Shown here piece by piece: positions 35,610 through 47,675 of a stretch of 64,000 bases of DNA. The notes beneath the pieces were generated by a model, which made no database searches, had not been told where the DNA came from, and saw only the letters and a program-made list of their open reading frames with translations. Position 1 is the stretch's first letter; each line of letters opens with the position of its first letter. This stretch comes from Lutjanus erythropterus (lineage: Eukaryota > Chordata > Actinopteri > Lutjaniformes > Lutjanidae): NCBI GenBank assembly GCA_020091685.1, contig CM034606.1, forward strand, positions 13,067,695 through 13,131,694. Direction: 5' to 3'. The position numbers and the translations under genes are program-made.

Positions 35610-36060
35610 TTAACACTGGCTGCATTCCATTTAAGGATCAATGTGTAAAATATGGCCATGTAACTGAAGCAACAAATAGTGGGCCATTACTTCAGTTAGC
35701 CATGTAGCTAGTGGCCCTTAGTTGACTCGAGTCTGGCTGGACCTGCAGCTTGGACTGTTCGTGTTTACAACACGGGCAACAGAACAAGGCTCAGCAGCCT
35801 TTCAGTGAACTTGGCCGGATCGGGACTCTGATCACAGCCTCCGACACTGGTGGAGGCCAACTAGACGACAGGGAATACTGTACTGAGGTGATTTACAGCG
35901 GCTCTGACCAGAACTCTGACCCTGACGATGATGAAGACGGAAGAACGAGAGGGAGGGAGGTTGGCCATAAGAGAGGCAGCAGTTAGCCAGAGTATTTTCA
36001 CATCTAGTAGAGTGTAAAGGATTAATTTTTCAACCAAACTAGAGCTGATGATTCCTGAAC
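35610..36060. repeat. possible TTTAAGGATCAATGTG-type repeat in intron
   Basis: ttaaggatcaatgtgtaaaatatggccatgtaactg followed by an unusually GC-rich stretch with a short open frame (35750-35986). Resembles the starts of small non-autonomous fish elements; the second end was not located. Confidence 0.35.
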
Positions 36061-37325
36061 AGTAGGAAGACAAACCAAAGTAGTTTTGGTGAATTTTATT
36101 TTGTTTCTGTCAAGTTTGAAGTATCTTTTACAAACAAGCTTGCCTTGGTTTGGTAAAAGAGAGAATTCAGAAGGTGTTTGGTTTATTATAGACAATGGTC
36201 AAAAGAATATTTCCTTCTTTGACACTTTGTTTATCCTACAAATATAATTTAAGAGTGTTTGTGTGATTGTGTTTTATACCATTCCTCCAATCAACATTCC
36301 CCCCAAAAAGTTCACCTTATATGGTGGTATTGTTATCATTGTTTTTTTTAATCATTTCCTTTTATTTTTAATGTTAAGTTTAGTTTTACTTGTTAAGTTT
36401 AGGTTTACTTTTCACTTTTTTATTTTGAAATCCAGAACTACTCCTGGAACTGCTTTTTCCACAGTACCACACAAAACATCTTCTCTACCAGAAATATTAC
36501 AGAAGAAGAAAAACATTAACATAACATTAACATTTGCATCATGTCCAAAAAGAAGTCCAAATCACTGCTGGCAAATCCCAATGCTGCCAAAATGCAAGAG
36601 ATGAAAATGACATGCTGCCAAACGCAGAGAGCAGTAGCAAATCTGCAGAGAAGTCAAGTAAGAATGAGGGGTGGGAATGTTCTCACAAGCTGATTCAGAG
36701 GACTTTGATGCAATTATTAAACAATTATAATGTGCCTTGATGCTTGTATCCATCAGCAATTGCTCTCACACAGACATCCTTACCAAAACTCAAAAGGCAG
36801 CCTAGTTTTGTTTGTTTATTTAAGAGAACATCAGACTACCTCCTCTTGAAGCACAAAGTGGTGCTAGCTGCGGGGGGCTAGCTGGTTAGCATGCTAACTT
36901 TAGTAGATATCTCCGCAAAACAATACATAGACGTGTTTGACATAATCTTAACTGTTCCTCCTTCACATTCTATCCATACTGTTAATTCAGTGTTTAACAT
37001 TTTAAATTCAGATTCTGGCCATATCTTGCATATTGCACCTTTAAGATGTGTATGCAGTAACTTAAATGGAACAGAGCCATTATTCATGTTATTAGTAACA
37101 CCTGCTATCATAGGTCAAAAACAGTTTATTGCTAATAAAATGACAAAAATCACTCTCAAAGCATAAATCAACAACATGCTGACAATAAAGTATTGTAATG
37201 CACTTTATATAAATACTAACTTTTACTGTAGCATCAAAGACTTGTGTATTATATAAACAAAACAGCCATTAAATATCTGCAGTGGGTAGATTAATCTTCA
37301 TTTGACCGGAGGTTTTCTTGCTCAC
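36061..37325 (-). other. sorbs1 intron, AT-rich
   Basis: The region 36260-36760 carries poly-T tracts and short frames without support, probably old repeat debris. No exon seen. Confidence 0.5.
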
Positions 37326-37468
37326 CCGTACAGGCACAATGGGCTTGTTGAGAGGACTGAGGACAGGGGAGTTCAGTGACAGCCGCAGTCTCTTCCAGTC
37401 CATATCAGGGACTGGACTGACTGAGTCTCTCCCGGGATCAGGGCTTTTGTCCCTCTCTGGTGTTGGGT
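37326..37468 (-). CDS. sorbs1: sorbs1 exon, Ser/Pro-rich linker before WYKTMFK
   Basis: 143 nt between gtgacag and GTACGG|gtgagc, phase 1 in, phase 0 out, codons about 144-191. It is charged at first (PTPERDKSPDPGRD) and then encodes LNSPVLSPLNKPIVPVR, leading directly into NTEKSKDWYK of the next exon as in other SORBS1 proteins. Several SP sites suggest phosphorylation. Confidence 0.88.
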
Positions 37469-38089
37469 CTGTCACAAAAACAAAAAACAATAAATAAATA
37501 AATAACATAAACGAAAAAAACTCAGTTCACAGCACATTTCTAGTGAAGTGACAGATAAGTTAGGGATCTGGTGTGAAGGCCAGGCTTAAGTATTGCACTG
37601 AACTGCATGACAGTATATACAGATAAACTGGGCTGCAAACACTGGATGGTAGAAACAATCATTTTCACTGGCGATGGCAGTTAATTCTTAGCATGTGCAT
37701 TAAGCTGCATGGAGAATCTGTGGGTACTGTTTGTACAACATACAGTGTATTCTGTGCTACTGAACACAGCATGATTTTGTATTTTATACATACACACAAC
37801 TGTTCTATTACTACGATTATTATTACACCACAGAATGCAGAATTGTTCCAAAAAATAAAAAAAATAGTGAGTGAAATAAACATAACAATAACATCAACAT
37901 GCACACTTGCCATGGCATAAAATACCTTACAAATATTTTAAAAAATGCACTTATTGTGCAAAATATATAGAAATCTAACAAGAATGCAACAATATATCAA
38001 ATATTATGATTTGCCATAAAAAATATATCAATACCATACAGGAATGTGACAGTATTTGCAGTGATATTACATGATTAATTATTTAATTT

Positions 38090-38370
38090 TATTCTATGCA
38101 TTGTTTTTGTTTTGCATTTGTATACAATTCAAGAAGTCATTGTCAAAGACAATTCATATCAATTTTTTGGACATGCTTTAGTCATGGCTGGGTACTTTTA
38201 TTTTATTTCATTAAAGACAGACAGCACTTTAAATTAAAAGGAAAAATGAGTTTAATACAAACTAAAATGCAACAGATTTATCATTTAATAAAATTCTTCT
38301 TTTTCATCTTTCTTTTGCAATAAATATAGTGTTGTGGACTTTTGGTAGCATCACATCCCTAAAAAATAAT
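38090..38370. repeat. AT-rich dispersed repeat, copy 1
   Basis: Shares with 47430-47675 the block order gtcaaagacaattcat.tcaattttttggacatgctt, tggctggtactttt, cactttaaattaaaa, and the tail ending atcacatccctaaaaaataat. Unknown family. Confidence 0.5.
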
Positions 38371-38952
38371 GTTTTTTTTTTCTTTAGCATTTCCCAAAAA
38401 CTGTTACTGCATTGTTAGAATATTAAAATATATATATATTTTTAATGTAATTTTCCATTCTTGTCTCTTCATTTCATGGTGATAAAAACATTGGACGATA
38501 CAAACTGTTGACCCAAAGGTAAACTTTGTAGCACACATGCAGCATGTGACACTTGGCCTCCAAGAATGAGATGAGCCCGGTGTGAAGTAAGTGGAAAGTT
38601 ATGTTGTACAGTTGACATGTAAGCAACAGACATGAAATTAAATCTATGTTAATTCCAGGAAAATATATAAGGAAAAAAAACATATCTGTGATGTTTCTAT
38701 ATAGTCTGGTACATTCTTGTTCAGCAAATTAATAGTGAACACACTGACGCATGAAACATGACTCATTCACTTCATGAGTCTGGTGGCGAACACATTTATC
38801 TGACTGTGTCACAGCCGTAGGAGGGTGACAGATGGTTTGAGGAACAAAAAATATTGCTCTGTAATAAAACTGGGACTGCTGCTGGCTAAGCCTGAGACAT
38901 GAAAAATAAATTACAAATATCTGTTTGACATCACCACGTCCCCAGTGCATAC

Positions 38953-38982
38953 CTTCAAAATGAGAAAGATGCTTTTGCTGCT
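38953..38982 (-). CDS. sorbs1: sorbs1 30-nt microexon (EQQKHLSHFE)
   Basis: 30 nt between caacag and GAAG|gtatgc, phase 1 in and out, codons about 134-143. It completes the conserved LLQHNREQQK block. Skipping it would keep the frame. It is below the size most gene finders detect; identity rests on phase match and the family motif. Confidence 0.85.
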
Positions 38983-39209
38983 CTGTTGTGAGAGAAAGAC
39001 AGACAAGGACAGGAGGACAGTGAGAGGTGACTAAAGCAATGAAGCAAAGGTGAGAAAGCACTGGTTATGTGTAACACAGAGTGAGACAAGGGTAATGGAT
39101 CACAGGTAAGACACAGTTGAGACCTAACCATGAAGCTCAGCTGATAAAATACTATGCAGACACGTAAAAGCATTGAAAACTTTTGAAACTCACAGAGTTG
39201 TGTGCTCAC

Positions 39210-39351
39210 CTCTGTTGTGTTGCAGCAGGACTATGGTGGGGTTAACTGTACTCGTGCAGGGATAAACAGAGCTGGACGTTGATGAGATACAGTTCTGAAT
39301 GTCAGTGGACGATGGAGCCTGATTTTCGTTTATGCTTTCTGGTAAATACAC
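39210..39351 (-). CDS. sorbs1: sorbs1 exon, NPTIVLLQHNR motif
   Basis: 142 nt between ctttcag and AGAG|gtgagc, phase 0 in, phase 1 out, codons about 87-133. It ends with STVNPTIVLLQHNR, a near-exact match to the conserved TIVNPTIVLLQHNREQQK block of SORBS1, with the EQQK part supplied by the following microexon. The first part is Ser/Thr-rich and probably disordered. Confidence 0.92.
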
Positions 39352-39526
39352 CTGAAAGTAACAGAATATACACTGTAAAATTTATAGAAGTTAAAACATT
39401 TTCTGAGGTATTTTAGTGAAATCAAATAGAGACCTCAAAATAAAGAGATCACACAGTTCTCATAATTGTAAAACCACAACAAGCCAAACAAAGAGCCTGT
39501 GTTAAATGGGGTAGAAGTAAACGTAC

Positions 39527-39633
39527 CTGGCACTGAGTGTTGTTTACAGGAGGTAAATCAGCTGTGATGTTGCTGCCCCCCTCAGCCAATCCTGCTTTAG
39601 AGCTGTCCCCATTAATCTGGCTTGTCCAGCCAC
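39527..39633 (-). CDS. sorbs1: sorbs1 exon, low-complexity N-terminal region
   Basis: 107 nt between ttttag and TGCCAG|gtacgt, phase 1 in, phase 0 out, codons about 51-86. It encodes GWTSQINGDSSKAG and a polar stretch ending NNTQCQ. No domain is recognised. Support comes from splice sites and frame continuity with both neighbours rather than strong similarity. Confidence 0.75.
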
Positions 39634-40423
39634 CTAAAAAGAGTCCAGAACTCTCTCAGTTTGGCAGCCAGAGCAGCTTGAATAAAACCCACTGAGGATG
39701 ATAGTAAAAGGTACAGTATTTCAATGAACTAACAGCAAACCAGCAAACCATAACAGCTAATTGGTGGTCAAATAAATCTCCATTTCATTCCGCAGGGCGT
39801 GAATGCTTTCCTTGGTGGCGTTCATGCACAGAGATGTTAATATGGCCAGAAAAGGAAAAAAAAAAGATTCTCCCACAATCTCTGAACTTTGTCATCAGAA
39901 CAAAGCGCCTATTCAGTGAGCTGCAAAGGCCGTTTGTTCCACTGGCCTTTATATTCAGGCTCTACAACAATTAAAGCATCTCCCCAAAAGGCTTGGCTGG
40001 CCTCCAGTCCAGTTCCAATGTGCTCTACGTAACAAACAAGCCCACAGTCAAGGCGCCCTGCTCCAAAGTGCAACGTGGGCAGGCCGCAACAAAAAGGCTC
40101 TTTGACACTCACATGAAAATATGAGCAATCGCCATTTATCACGACTCTGAGTGTGCCCGGCGACTGAACATACGCTTCAAAACGTGACGAGTTATATAAT
40201 CCTGACATCAAAACAGAACTCAAAAAGGCATGTGAGGAATTTTTACAACTACAGAAAATGATGAAATGCTTTTCAAATTACAGCAACGCTCACATGCTCT
40301 GTCCACATTCTACAGTGACCTGTCCCTTCTTCACATGGCCATGCAACGATTACTGTCCTCCAAATATTTTTTCATCATGTAAGTTGTTATGAAACAGCTG
40401 TGGCATTCGCTCTGACTACTCAC

Positions 40424-40540
40424 TTGGCGTTGTGATGACATTTGGCTCTTCGCTGATGCAGCCCTCATCATCTATGTGGACGAGGGTGGCCCTTAGAGTC
40501 ACCACTCCTTTCCCTTTGCACACTCTGCTGGGGTCCAAAT
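40424..40540 (-). CDS. sorbs1: sorbs1 exon, N-terminal DLDPSRVCKGKG motif
   Basis: 117 nt between ttcag and CCAA|gtgagt, phase 1 in and out, codons about 12-50 of the model. It encodes DLDPSRVCKGKGVVTLRATL, matching the conserved N-terminal DxDPxxxCxGKGxVTLRA motif of vertebrate SORBS1, followed by an acidic stretch (HIDDEG). The function of this N-terminal motif is not established as far as I know. Confidence 0.85.
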
Positions 40541-40927
40541 CTGAAAACATCCAAAATAAGACTCTCACTTCCACGGCTCCTCATCGTTCAAGGCATAGCG
40601 GTCTTATATACTGTATTCTCATGCTGCGCTCCTGCTTCAGAGCTGCTGGGAATCCAAGTTACCGCTGCCTCATGCCCCAAATGACCAAAATAGAACTGTA
40701 ACATCAAAACCAGGCCATTAAATTAATATCCTAATTGCCATGATCACTCTGTCAGAGCTGGAAGTAGAGCAGCAGGAGCTCGTCCTGTCTCAGCACAGGT
40801 TATTAAAGTGACGCCACATTGTTAAAAAGTTAGTTTTAAAAGCATGCTTCTAAGTTTTCTTTGTGAGTATGAGGTGTCCCACAGTTAACGGGCCCTAAAA
40901 GATTGATGAGGCGGACGGATACGTCAC

Positions 40928-41005
40928 CTGCAGCAGGAATCAGGTCAGGAGAGCCTTTCATGGTCGTCAGAGGCGTGATCCTGACAGCGCAGCTCGCTCG
41001 AGGAC
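40928..41005 (-). CDS. sorbs1: sorbs1 exon with candidate start Met
   Basis: 78 nt between gatcag and GCAG|gtgacg, phase 1 in and out. The ATG at 40959-40961 opens MKGSPDLIPAA and runs into the next exon, giving a start about where family N-termini begin, shortly before the DxDPxxxCxGKG motif. Upstream codons in this exon are also open, so a further upstream start is possible. Exon confidence is moderate; start-codon confidence is lower. Confidence 0.6.
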
Positions 41006-41804
41006 CTGATCGGACTTAAATACACACACACAAAGACAAACACACATTTAGTTTAGTTTAGCTGCACATATATATGTATATATAAGACAATAAGAATTAT
41101 TTAAAAAGTTTGAATAGTGTGCAGGACAGGTTAGATGCCAAAAATGGTTTATGGAGATACCTCCCCATATAAATATCAATAGTCATATTTTATAGGGTCG
41201 TGACTATGCAGTAATGAAATAAAAGATAAAAATGTTGAATTTACATAGAAGTTTGTTTGCAAGTTGTCATACATCTTTGCTAATTAGTAACCTTTTCAAA
41301 TGTTTTTTTGAATGATAATGTAGATGTTGATTGTAATGATGGAAGTAGGTTGTTTCAATGTATATTGATCAAGGGAAGTCTGCAAAGTATTGAGTAAGGT
41401 GTTATTCATACATGAACACACAAATGAGATATATCATCAAATTTAAAAATGATAGAGGGTTGTATTTTCTGAAGAGAGGAGCACATGCTAATCATTTTAA
41501 AAACTTCCCTTGGTATCTCCATGTTAATTTTTCATCTACTGTGACTCATGGGAATTTAGATACATTGCACAAAAAACTGCACACAAAACATTCTCATTAG
41601 TTAACAACAAAGTAAATACAAACATTCCCTTTTAGACAAAAAATCTAGAAACAAAAAGGGAATGAAAGATGAACGGCATCTGTCTGTATGTTTTACCAGA
41701 ACCAAAAAAAATATAAAAGCATTATAAGTACTGAATAGTTGAATAGCACTGTCATGATTTAGACCCACTGAATTATTTGTTGAACTCGGAGTGAGATGAC
41801 TTAC

Positions 41805-41847
41805 TGGGAGTTGTGCTCGGTCTCACGCTGCCCTCTTCTGGAGAGGC
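41805..41847 (-). CDS. sorbs1: sorbs1 exon, 5'-most with a supportable frame
   Basis: 43 nt between ctccag and A|gtaagt. It reads ASPEEGSVRPSTTP in frame with the next exon (phase 0 in, phase 1 out). It contains no Met, so it is either 5' UTR or coding from an ATG in an exon I have not found. Both splice sites are strong, but the N-terminus of this family is poorly conserved and gives no similarity support. Confidence 0.5.
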
Positions 41848-44727
41848 CTGGAGGAGAAACACAGGGACACAAATATTCAGCACAGTGTTGTCACAGAGAG
41901 GAGTTGATATCTAGGAAGTATCCTGCACATTATTCACTGTAATATATCATTAAATCTTAAGTTGGTAACTTCTTTATCAAATAACATTTTATCACATTTT
42001 CTGAAACTGTCACTCTATCTTGACATGAGACAGATAACATGTGAAAAAAATCAGGTTTCTCTGCCTCCTCCTGGCGCTTCTAATCACATTTGCAAGAATC
42101 TACTGAACAAAATCAACCAATCACAGCCAGCCAACCCAAAATGGTGACCTGGGATATGTTTTTGCCTTTTGTGTTGGATTGATTGTTGAGTCTCGTTCAA
42201 AGATTGTCAAATTCCAATGTTTTTCTAAAAGTTAACAACTGTAGCTTCAGCCTAGATACACCAAAGATAATCACATGTCACAGACAGTTAAATCACTACT
42301 GATGTTTGTATAATGCAGTTAAGGAAATTAGATTAAGTGTTATGCCTTCTGGAGTGTTTGTTTTTAAGCTTTTCTTCACAAACCCTCAACCAAACATGTG
42401 ATTCTGAATGCTGTGTATTCAGTCTGACAAACCATGGAGCGTAACAATGTCAGTAATGCTGATACACTGATATCTGACTTCTCTTTTCCCCTACTGCATC
42501 AGTTTCAAGAAACTTCACATCAGATGAACTCTAACATTAGTTTTGGATCAGGGGACGTTTAGTAACCAGGCCAGTACTTGGCTGCAGTGTCAGCTTGCAG
42601 CAAGAAGGGTGTTTTCGCTTGTATTACTGAACTAAGAGAACATTTTTTGACAGGGTAGCTTCCACTGTAGAAATGTTGAAGTCACTGCAACCTGCTGTAA
42701 TGGGGACCACATATAGCTAATGAAATGGTGCTAGTACTCCTATGGTTGGGTTACACACTGAAATGAGATACAACAAAGTCAGACAGGAAGGCGTTGAACT
42801 TCAAGTCATCTGTTTAAAGGACTAGTCTGTAAGATTTAGTTATACACTAATGAAAATATATTTATGAATATAAATTTTCCATACCAGACCTTCATCAGGT
42901 CTACACCGCCTGACAAGTACAGAAATGTTGTGCAATCTAATACATAAAGAGATGTTTTCTCACACTGATGTGAGTGTTATAAAAGTGCTATAAAAACTCA
43001 TCTCACTGATAGTAAAATTAGCAGCACAGATCAGATGCCAGAACAATCAGTTAACTGTGTCCTGACAGTAAAATATCACAGTTACTCATCCAGTATTCAA
43101 CCATGATATCTATTATTATAAAACAAAAAAACAGTCTGTCAGTTTCTGTGGATAAAGATTAGGATATACTACTAAATCATTGAGAGCTTGACACTCTCAT
43201 CTCTGACGACAGCACAAGAATCGCTTTGCATGCCTTTAGTTCTTTTGATTAAGGGAGGAAGTGAGGCCGGTCTTGAACCAGTGATATGAATTTCAAAATT
43301 GCATCTGCGTTCCCCTTTAAGGACAAGAAGGGAGGGTGTGAGAGAGAGAACAAACATATGTTAATCTGAGCCGCATCAGTGGAGCACGCAGAAGCAACAC
43401 CAAGGCCACCAGAAGAGGAGCTGTGAAACACTTCCCATTGCTCCGCTGGGCCTCTTATTGTCCTCAGCCAGCACGGCTGATTTAGGAGACATCCCCATTT
43501 AAAAGGCCAAGAAAAAGGCTGATTGAGAGACACACACACAGGCACTCAAACAGTCACTCAAGCATACATGTACACACACAAATAGTTTTTCTGTTTGTAG
43601 GCTATGGATAATGGCAATAGAAAAAGCATGAGCATGAGATTATTCTATGATTTCAATTTTTAAGATCCTTTTAAAGTTATACCTGTGCTTGTCCCACTGA
43701 GGTTGTGCAGGAATGTGTGTTCACTATGTTTACACATGGCAGTAAATAAGCCAACCTGCAGAACAGCCAGGGGACTCATGTTCCAGCTGGAAACCTCCGC
43801 AAATAGGCCTAAATGGATGAGGGAAAATGGGAGCGATTCCAAACAAGTCCCAGGGGGACACGATGCAAAAAAACCTTTTAAAAGATCTTCCAGTCTTGGA
43901 GCTGAGCTGTCCCAGTGCATCACAAACTCTGCGTATTTATTTCCACTCTCTCTTTAATAAAATCAACTTGCTTCCTGACCCCCTGCATCCCAGAGAGGCA
44001 TCGCGTCCATGATCTCATTTCCAAAACCATTAACAGACATTCCTTTGAGGAGTGCTTACACTGATCTCAACTGTACTTCCGCTGTATCCTCAGATGAACC
44101 CCAAAATGAAGAATATACAGTACAAAGACAGACGTGGGAGTATTTGAACCTCTCACAAATGATAGATAATGGGAAGATGACAGCTTGCAGCGTTCAGTTC
44201 GCTGTATAAACACACGAGAGCAGAGATCATCCCTGGCCTTTTTAGGAAGAGATGCCTCAGAGCAGAGCCTGGCAAAGAACGCCATCCATCCAGCCTGTGA
44301 AAAAGAGGAGATCAGTGCAGGAGCTCTGGGACGGCCAGCAGTGACTGGGCCAAGACAAACATGAAAATAAACGGAAACTTTATCAGCCAAACTACTGTGA
44401 AACAGCAATTTACCTAAATGCACCATTACTCCTAATAAACTAGGAGGCTTTTAGATGATTCTGCTTCACAAATGTTGTCGATTTGGCTGATATACAAAGC
44501 TAAAATGAAGGGCTAAGAGGTTAAAAGTGAAAAACTTAAAGTTCAGCAGACAATGAGTCAAACTGAGAAACTTAACATTTAAAAGTAGAGATGTTCTGAT
44601 ACCAACCTGAACTTTGTGTATCGACTGATAATGATACTGGTACATTAACAAATACATTATTATTTATTTTTTAAACGATTATGATTATTTTTAACAACTG
44701 TATAGTGCCCTGGATGAATGTGATATA

Positions 44728-45055
44728 ATACAAGCTGCAACAATTAATCAGTTGATTGATTCATTGCTCAATTTTCAACCCATTATTAAATTAATCACCA
44801 ACTATTTTGATAATCAATGAATTGGTCTGAGAATTTTTTTAAGAGAAACAAGCCTTAAATGTGAATATTTTCTCATTTCTTTATAACTTTAATACAGTAA
44901 ACTGAATATCTTTGAATATCTTTTGGGTTGTGGACAAAACAGAACATAATTCATCATTTTCTGACAATTTAAGGACCGAACAACTCATTGTTTAATCAAG
45001 AAAATAATCAACAGATTAATCGACTATGAAAATAATCTTTAGTTGCAGGCTCAGG
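44728..45055 (-). repeat. dispersed fish repeat, copy B
   Basis: gctgcaacaattaatcagtt...attaaattaatcacc...tgtgaatattttctcatttc..aacagtaaactgaatatct..tgtggacaaaacag..ttaatcgactatgaaaataat. Longest copy, ends included. Confidence 0.65.
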
Positions 45056-45931
45056 CTGAAGTTAAACCCTTTGTAAAACATGATCAAATACATACAGAGA
45101 ATGAATCGAACATGATTTCACCATCCTAGGGGAAATACGTTATAGTGTTGGAAATAAATAATAAATTGAGTAGTATGGGTCTGCATTACAGTAAAGTGAT
45201 GTGAACATACCAAACTGTTCTTGCTGTTCTACTGATGATTATTTACCGAAAATCTCCTTGTTTTAATATTTTGTGACAGCATCAATAATCATCTTTACAA
45301 TATTTTCGCAAAATATTGACAACTGTTGAGGTATTTGAGTTTGTCCATATTGCCCAGCCCTAACATGGTAACAGATTGGTGCACAGACTTGTGTAGTCGC
45401 TGATAGCGATGGCAGCATTTTGGACTGCATCAGAGGCATTTTCTGATACTGGTATTGGTATTAAAACAGCCCTAGTAAAAGGTGTTTTTTCAGCTTTAAC
45501 ATCATTCTCCACCAAGATTTCTTGATGAACTGCAGCAACATCACTTAAATATTGTTAGGTTTGACCAGCTGTCAGCCCAGGACCAGAATCAACCAATATT
45601 TTGTTGCTTTCCTTAAAAATGAGGACAAACGCAAAATAAAGCTATGAAGTGCGACTGTAAGCGTCAGTCCTACTGAGTCAGACGTCTTCTGGTTGTCTCT
45701 TGAGACTCCTACTCTCACTACAGACATGAGAAACCTTGAACAAACCATTTCTGACACTGCAGGTGTTATTCATGCACTAAAATTATCAGCTGAGGTTCCA
45801 GGAAATCACAGCTAATGGAACGCCCTCTCAGCTCAAACCTGCATGATTACCTAAAAGTGGGAAGACCCTGCAAATGCAAGATGATTCATCCCATCTGCAG
45901 CTCTCAGTTCCACTATTACATGGCACTCTCT

Positions 45932-45952
45932 CTCACACACACACACACACAT
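45932..45952. repeat. (CA)n microsatellite
   Basis: tctctcacacacacacacacac in the long 5' intron. Confidence 0.9.
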
Positions 45953-46877
45953 AGATACATAAATCTCCAACCAAATGCTCTCGGGTGTAACTAAAATACC
46001 TTTCCAAAATAAGCAACTCCCAAAAGGCTACAATCACTCAAAAGCATCAGTGCAGATCCACGGAAGCGCAGTACCTACTTGATAATGTGCACAGCGAGTC
46101 CTTTAGTCCACGTACATCAGGTCCCTCTGAAGCCTCCAGAGACTTCTGGCTGAGCTTTGAGGGTCTCGTCTCGGCGGGACGGTCCCAGCTTTGACCTTGA
46201 CCCTCGCTATGTAGGGGGTCTGTTTGTTTCTGACAACAGGCGTGCCCAGATGGACCTGTCACCACATGCCACCTGGGAATGTGGCACCCACTCAACAACT
46301 GTGCAGACCATCACATTAAATTCTCCCGCCCCCCTCGAAATGCTCCTGCGGGGCCAGTGGACGAGAGACAGACAGACGGCTGGAATTCGCTACTGGATGA
46401 CTCAACCATCCACCAAGTCTTCATACCTCAAGTCAACATGATGAACGACTACAAGGACTATTACTGAATGTGTGTTAATTTGCATTCAGTAATAGTCAGA
46501 AACCAGAAGGCTAAGAAACCAAAAGTGGTAAGAATCGTAAGATAGTAGGAACATGTAAAACACCTGTGTATGTCAATACTAAGTTTTGAAAAATATTAAG
46601 GATACAGGCAATACGTTTTTATTATTTTCATTATCGAGTACTATCAATTAAGCCTGATCAATCGTTACATTTAGTCTAAGAAAAGCTGCCAGAACCAAGA
46701 CATTTTCAAATTGCCTTTTTTGTACAATCATTCACAACTAAAATACATTTGACTTACAATGACAAGAAAGACAAAAAAGAGTGAACCCAATTCAAGTTTA
46801 TCACATTGCCTTATAAAATGACTTGAACAATGATTTAATTATGAGAACAACTTGATTTTAGAAATAATTTGACTGTG

Positions 46878-47235
46878 AATCTAAACTAACCCTTTAAGAT
46901 ACCAAAGTCACACAACAACACAAACAGTAGCAGCACTGATTATGTTAAAAGCTTTGAAGAGAACGATCTTTAGCTTGTATAACAGCAGTTTCCCATCAGA
47001 AAAGGCTGTCTGACAGCAAGGTAAAGCAGTGAAAATATTCTAAGTACAGCGTACACTTAAACTAATAGATCTTTAGATGGCTAAAATATGTTTTGCCGCT
47101 GACTCCGTCCACAACAGATCTACACTGTTACTCCTGCTGCTTCTCCAAACTGGGGATGTGTCGATCACCATCTACTGTAGGTAACACACTGACTATAGAC
47201 AAGAGCCTCACACAACCCACTTCAAACATTAAAGC
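46878..47235. mobile_element. fold-back element, half copy
   Basis: Carries only the right half: ggctgtctgacagcaaggtaaagcagtgaaaatattctaa..., then ctccaaactggggatgtgtcg..ccatctactgtaggtaacacactgacta. The left arm is missing, so this is a truncated relative of 2593-3325, 6389-6946 and 30176-31204. Confidence 0.6.
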
Positions 47236-47429
47236 CATTGCTTTAACTATGGAACTGGATCCAGCTATTGATTAGCTTAGTTTAACATTCAGACACAAGA
47301 TACAAGATAAAATGTGATGGTTAGTGAGCTTTGGTGTTGGTCAGTGTATTTTTAAACTTTGGACATATTAGCTGTTTGCCCTGGTTCATGTTTATATTAA
47401 GCCAAGGAAAAGTTTGGGAACCACTGCCA

Positions 47430-47675
47430 AAGACAATTCATGACAATTTTTTTTGCACATGCTTAGTTCATAGCTGGCTACTTTTGTTTTATTAGAGAAG
47501 GAAAGGAGAGGCACTTTAAGTTAAAAAAAGAAAAACATTTTCTACGAACAAAAAATGCTGTAGTATGCAGTTTTATCATTCAAAAAATGACTTTTTTTCT
47601 CATTTTTCTTTGTCTTAATATTGCCATAAATGTTGTATAGTAGATTTTTTTATCATAATATCCCTATTTTTAAAA
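47430..47675. repeat. AT-rich dispersed repeat, copy 2
   Basis: Same blocks as 38090-38370 (ccaaagacaattcatgacaa, ttttgcacatgctta, tagctggctacttttg, ggcactttaagttaaaaa), same orientation, diverged. Confidence 0.5.

Larger units (their letters stand above)
6228..41847 (-). other. sorbs1: SORBS1 (CAP/ponsin) gene, 26-exon coding model
   Basis: Whole-gene entry; the exons follow separately. Family knowledge: SORBS1 is a scaffold of focal adhesions, stress fibres and muscle Z-discs. Its SoHo region binds flotillin, and its three SH3 domains bind vinculin, paxillin, afadin, Cbl and other proline-rich partners, linking insulin signalling and adhesion to actin. Seen here: a 1400-codon chain from the ATG at 40959-40961, all exon phases matching. 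SoHo lies at about residues 281-347, SH3-1 at 993-1044, SH3-2 at 1064-1120 and SH3-3 at 1345-1400. SORBS1 is favoured over its paralogues by AQPKKSVPVQVLEYGEAIAR between SH3-1 and SH3-2, by HVYKSVLEGGDIPLQGL, and by EVHAVSSEWISLTVG in the proline-rich exon. The human long form is about 1290 residues, so this is slightly longer. The true start codon is not certain. Cassette exons predict many isoforms. Confidence 0.93.

Noticed and set aside
43380-43493. Minus-strand ATG frame MSPKSAVLAEDNK as alternative first exon
   Set aside because: No acceptable donor follows before the stop and no similarity to known SORBS1 N-termini.
46047-46298. Minus-strand frame with KLSQKSLEASEG...GLKDSLCTLSS
   Set aside because: Coding-like composition and possible donor (TCAA|gtaggt), but no matching acceptor phase or similarity; left as unexplained.
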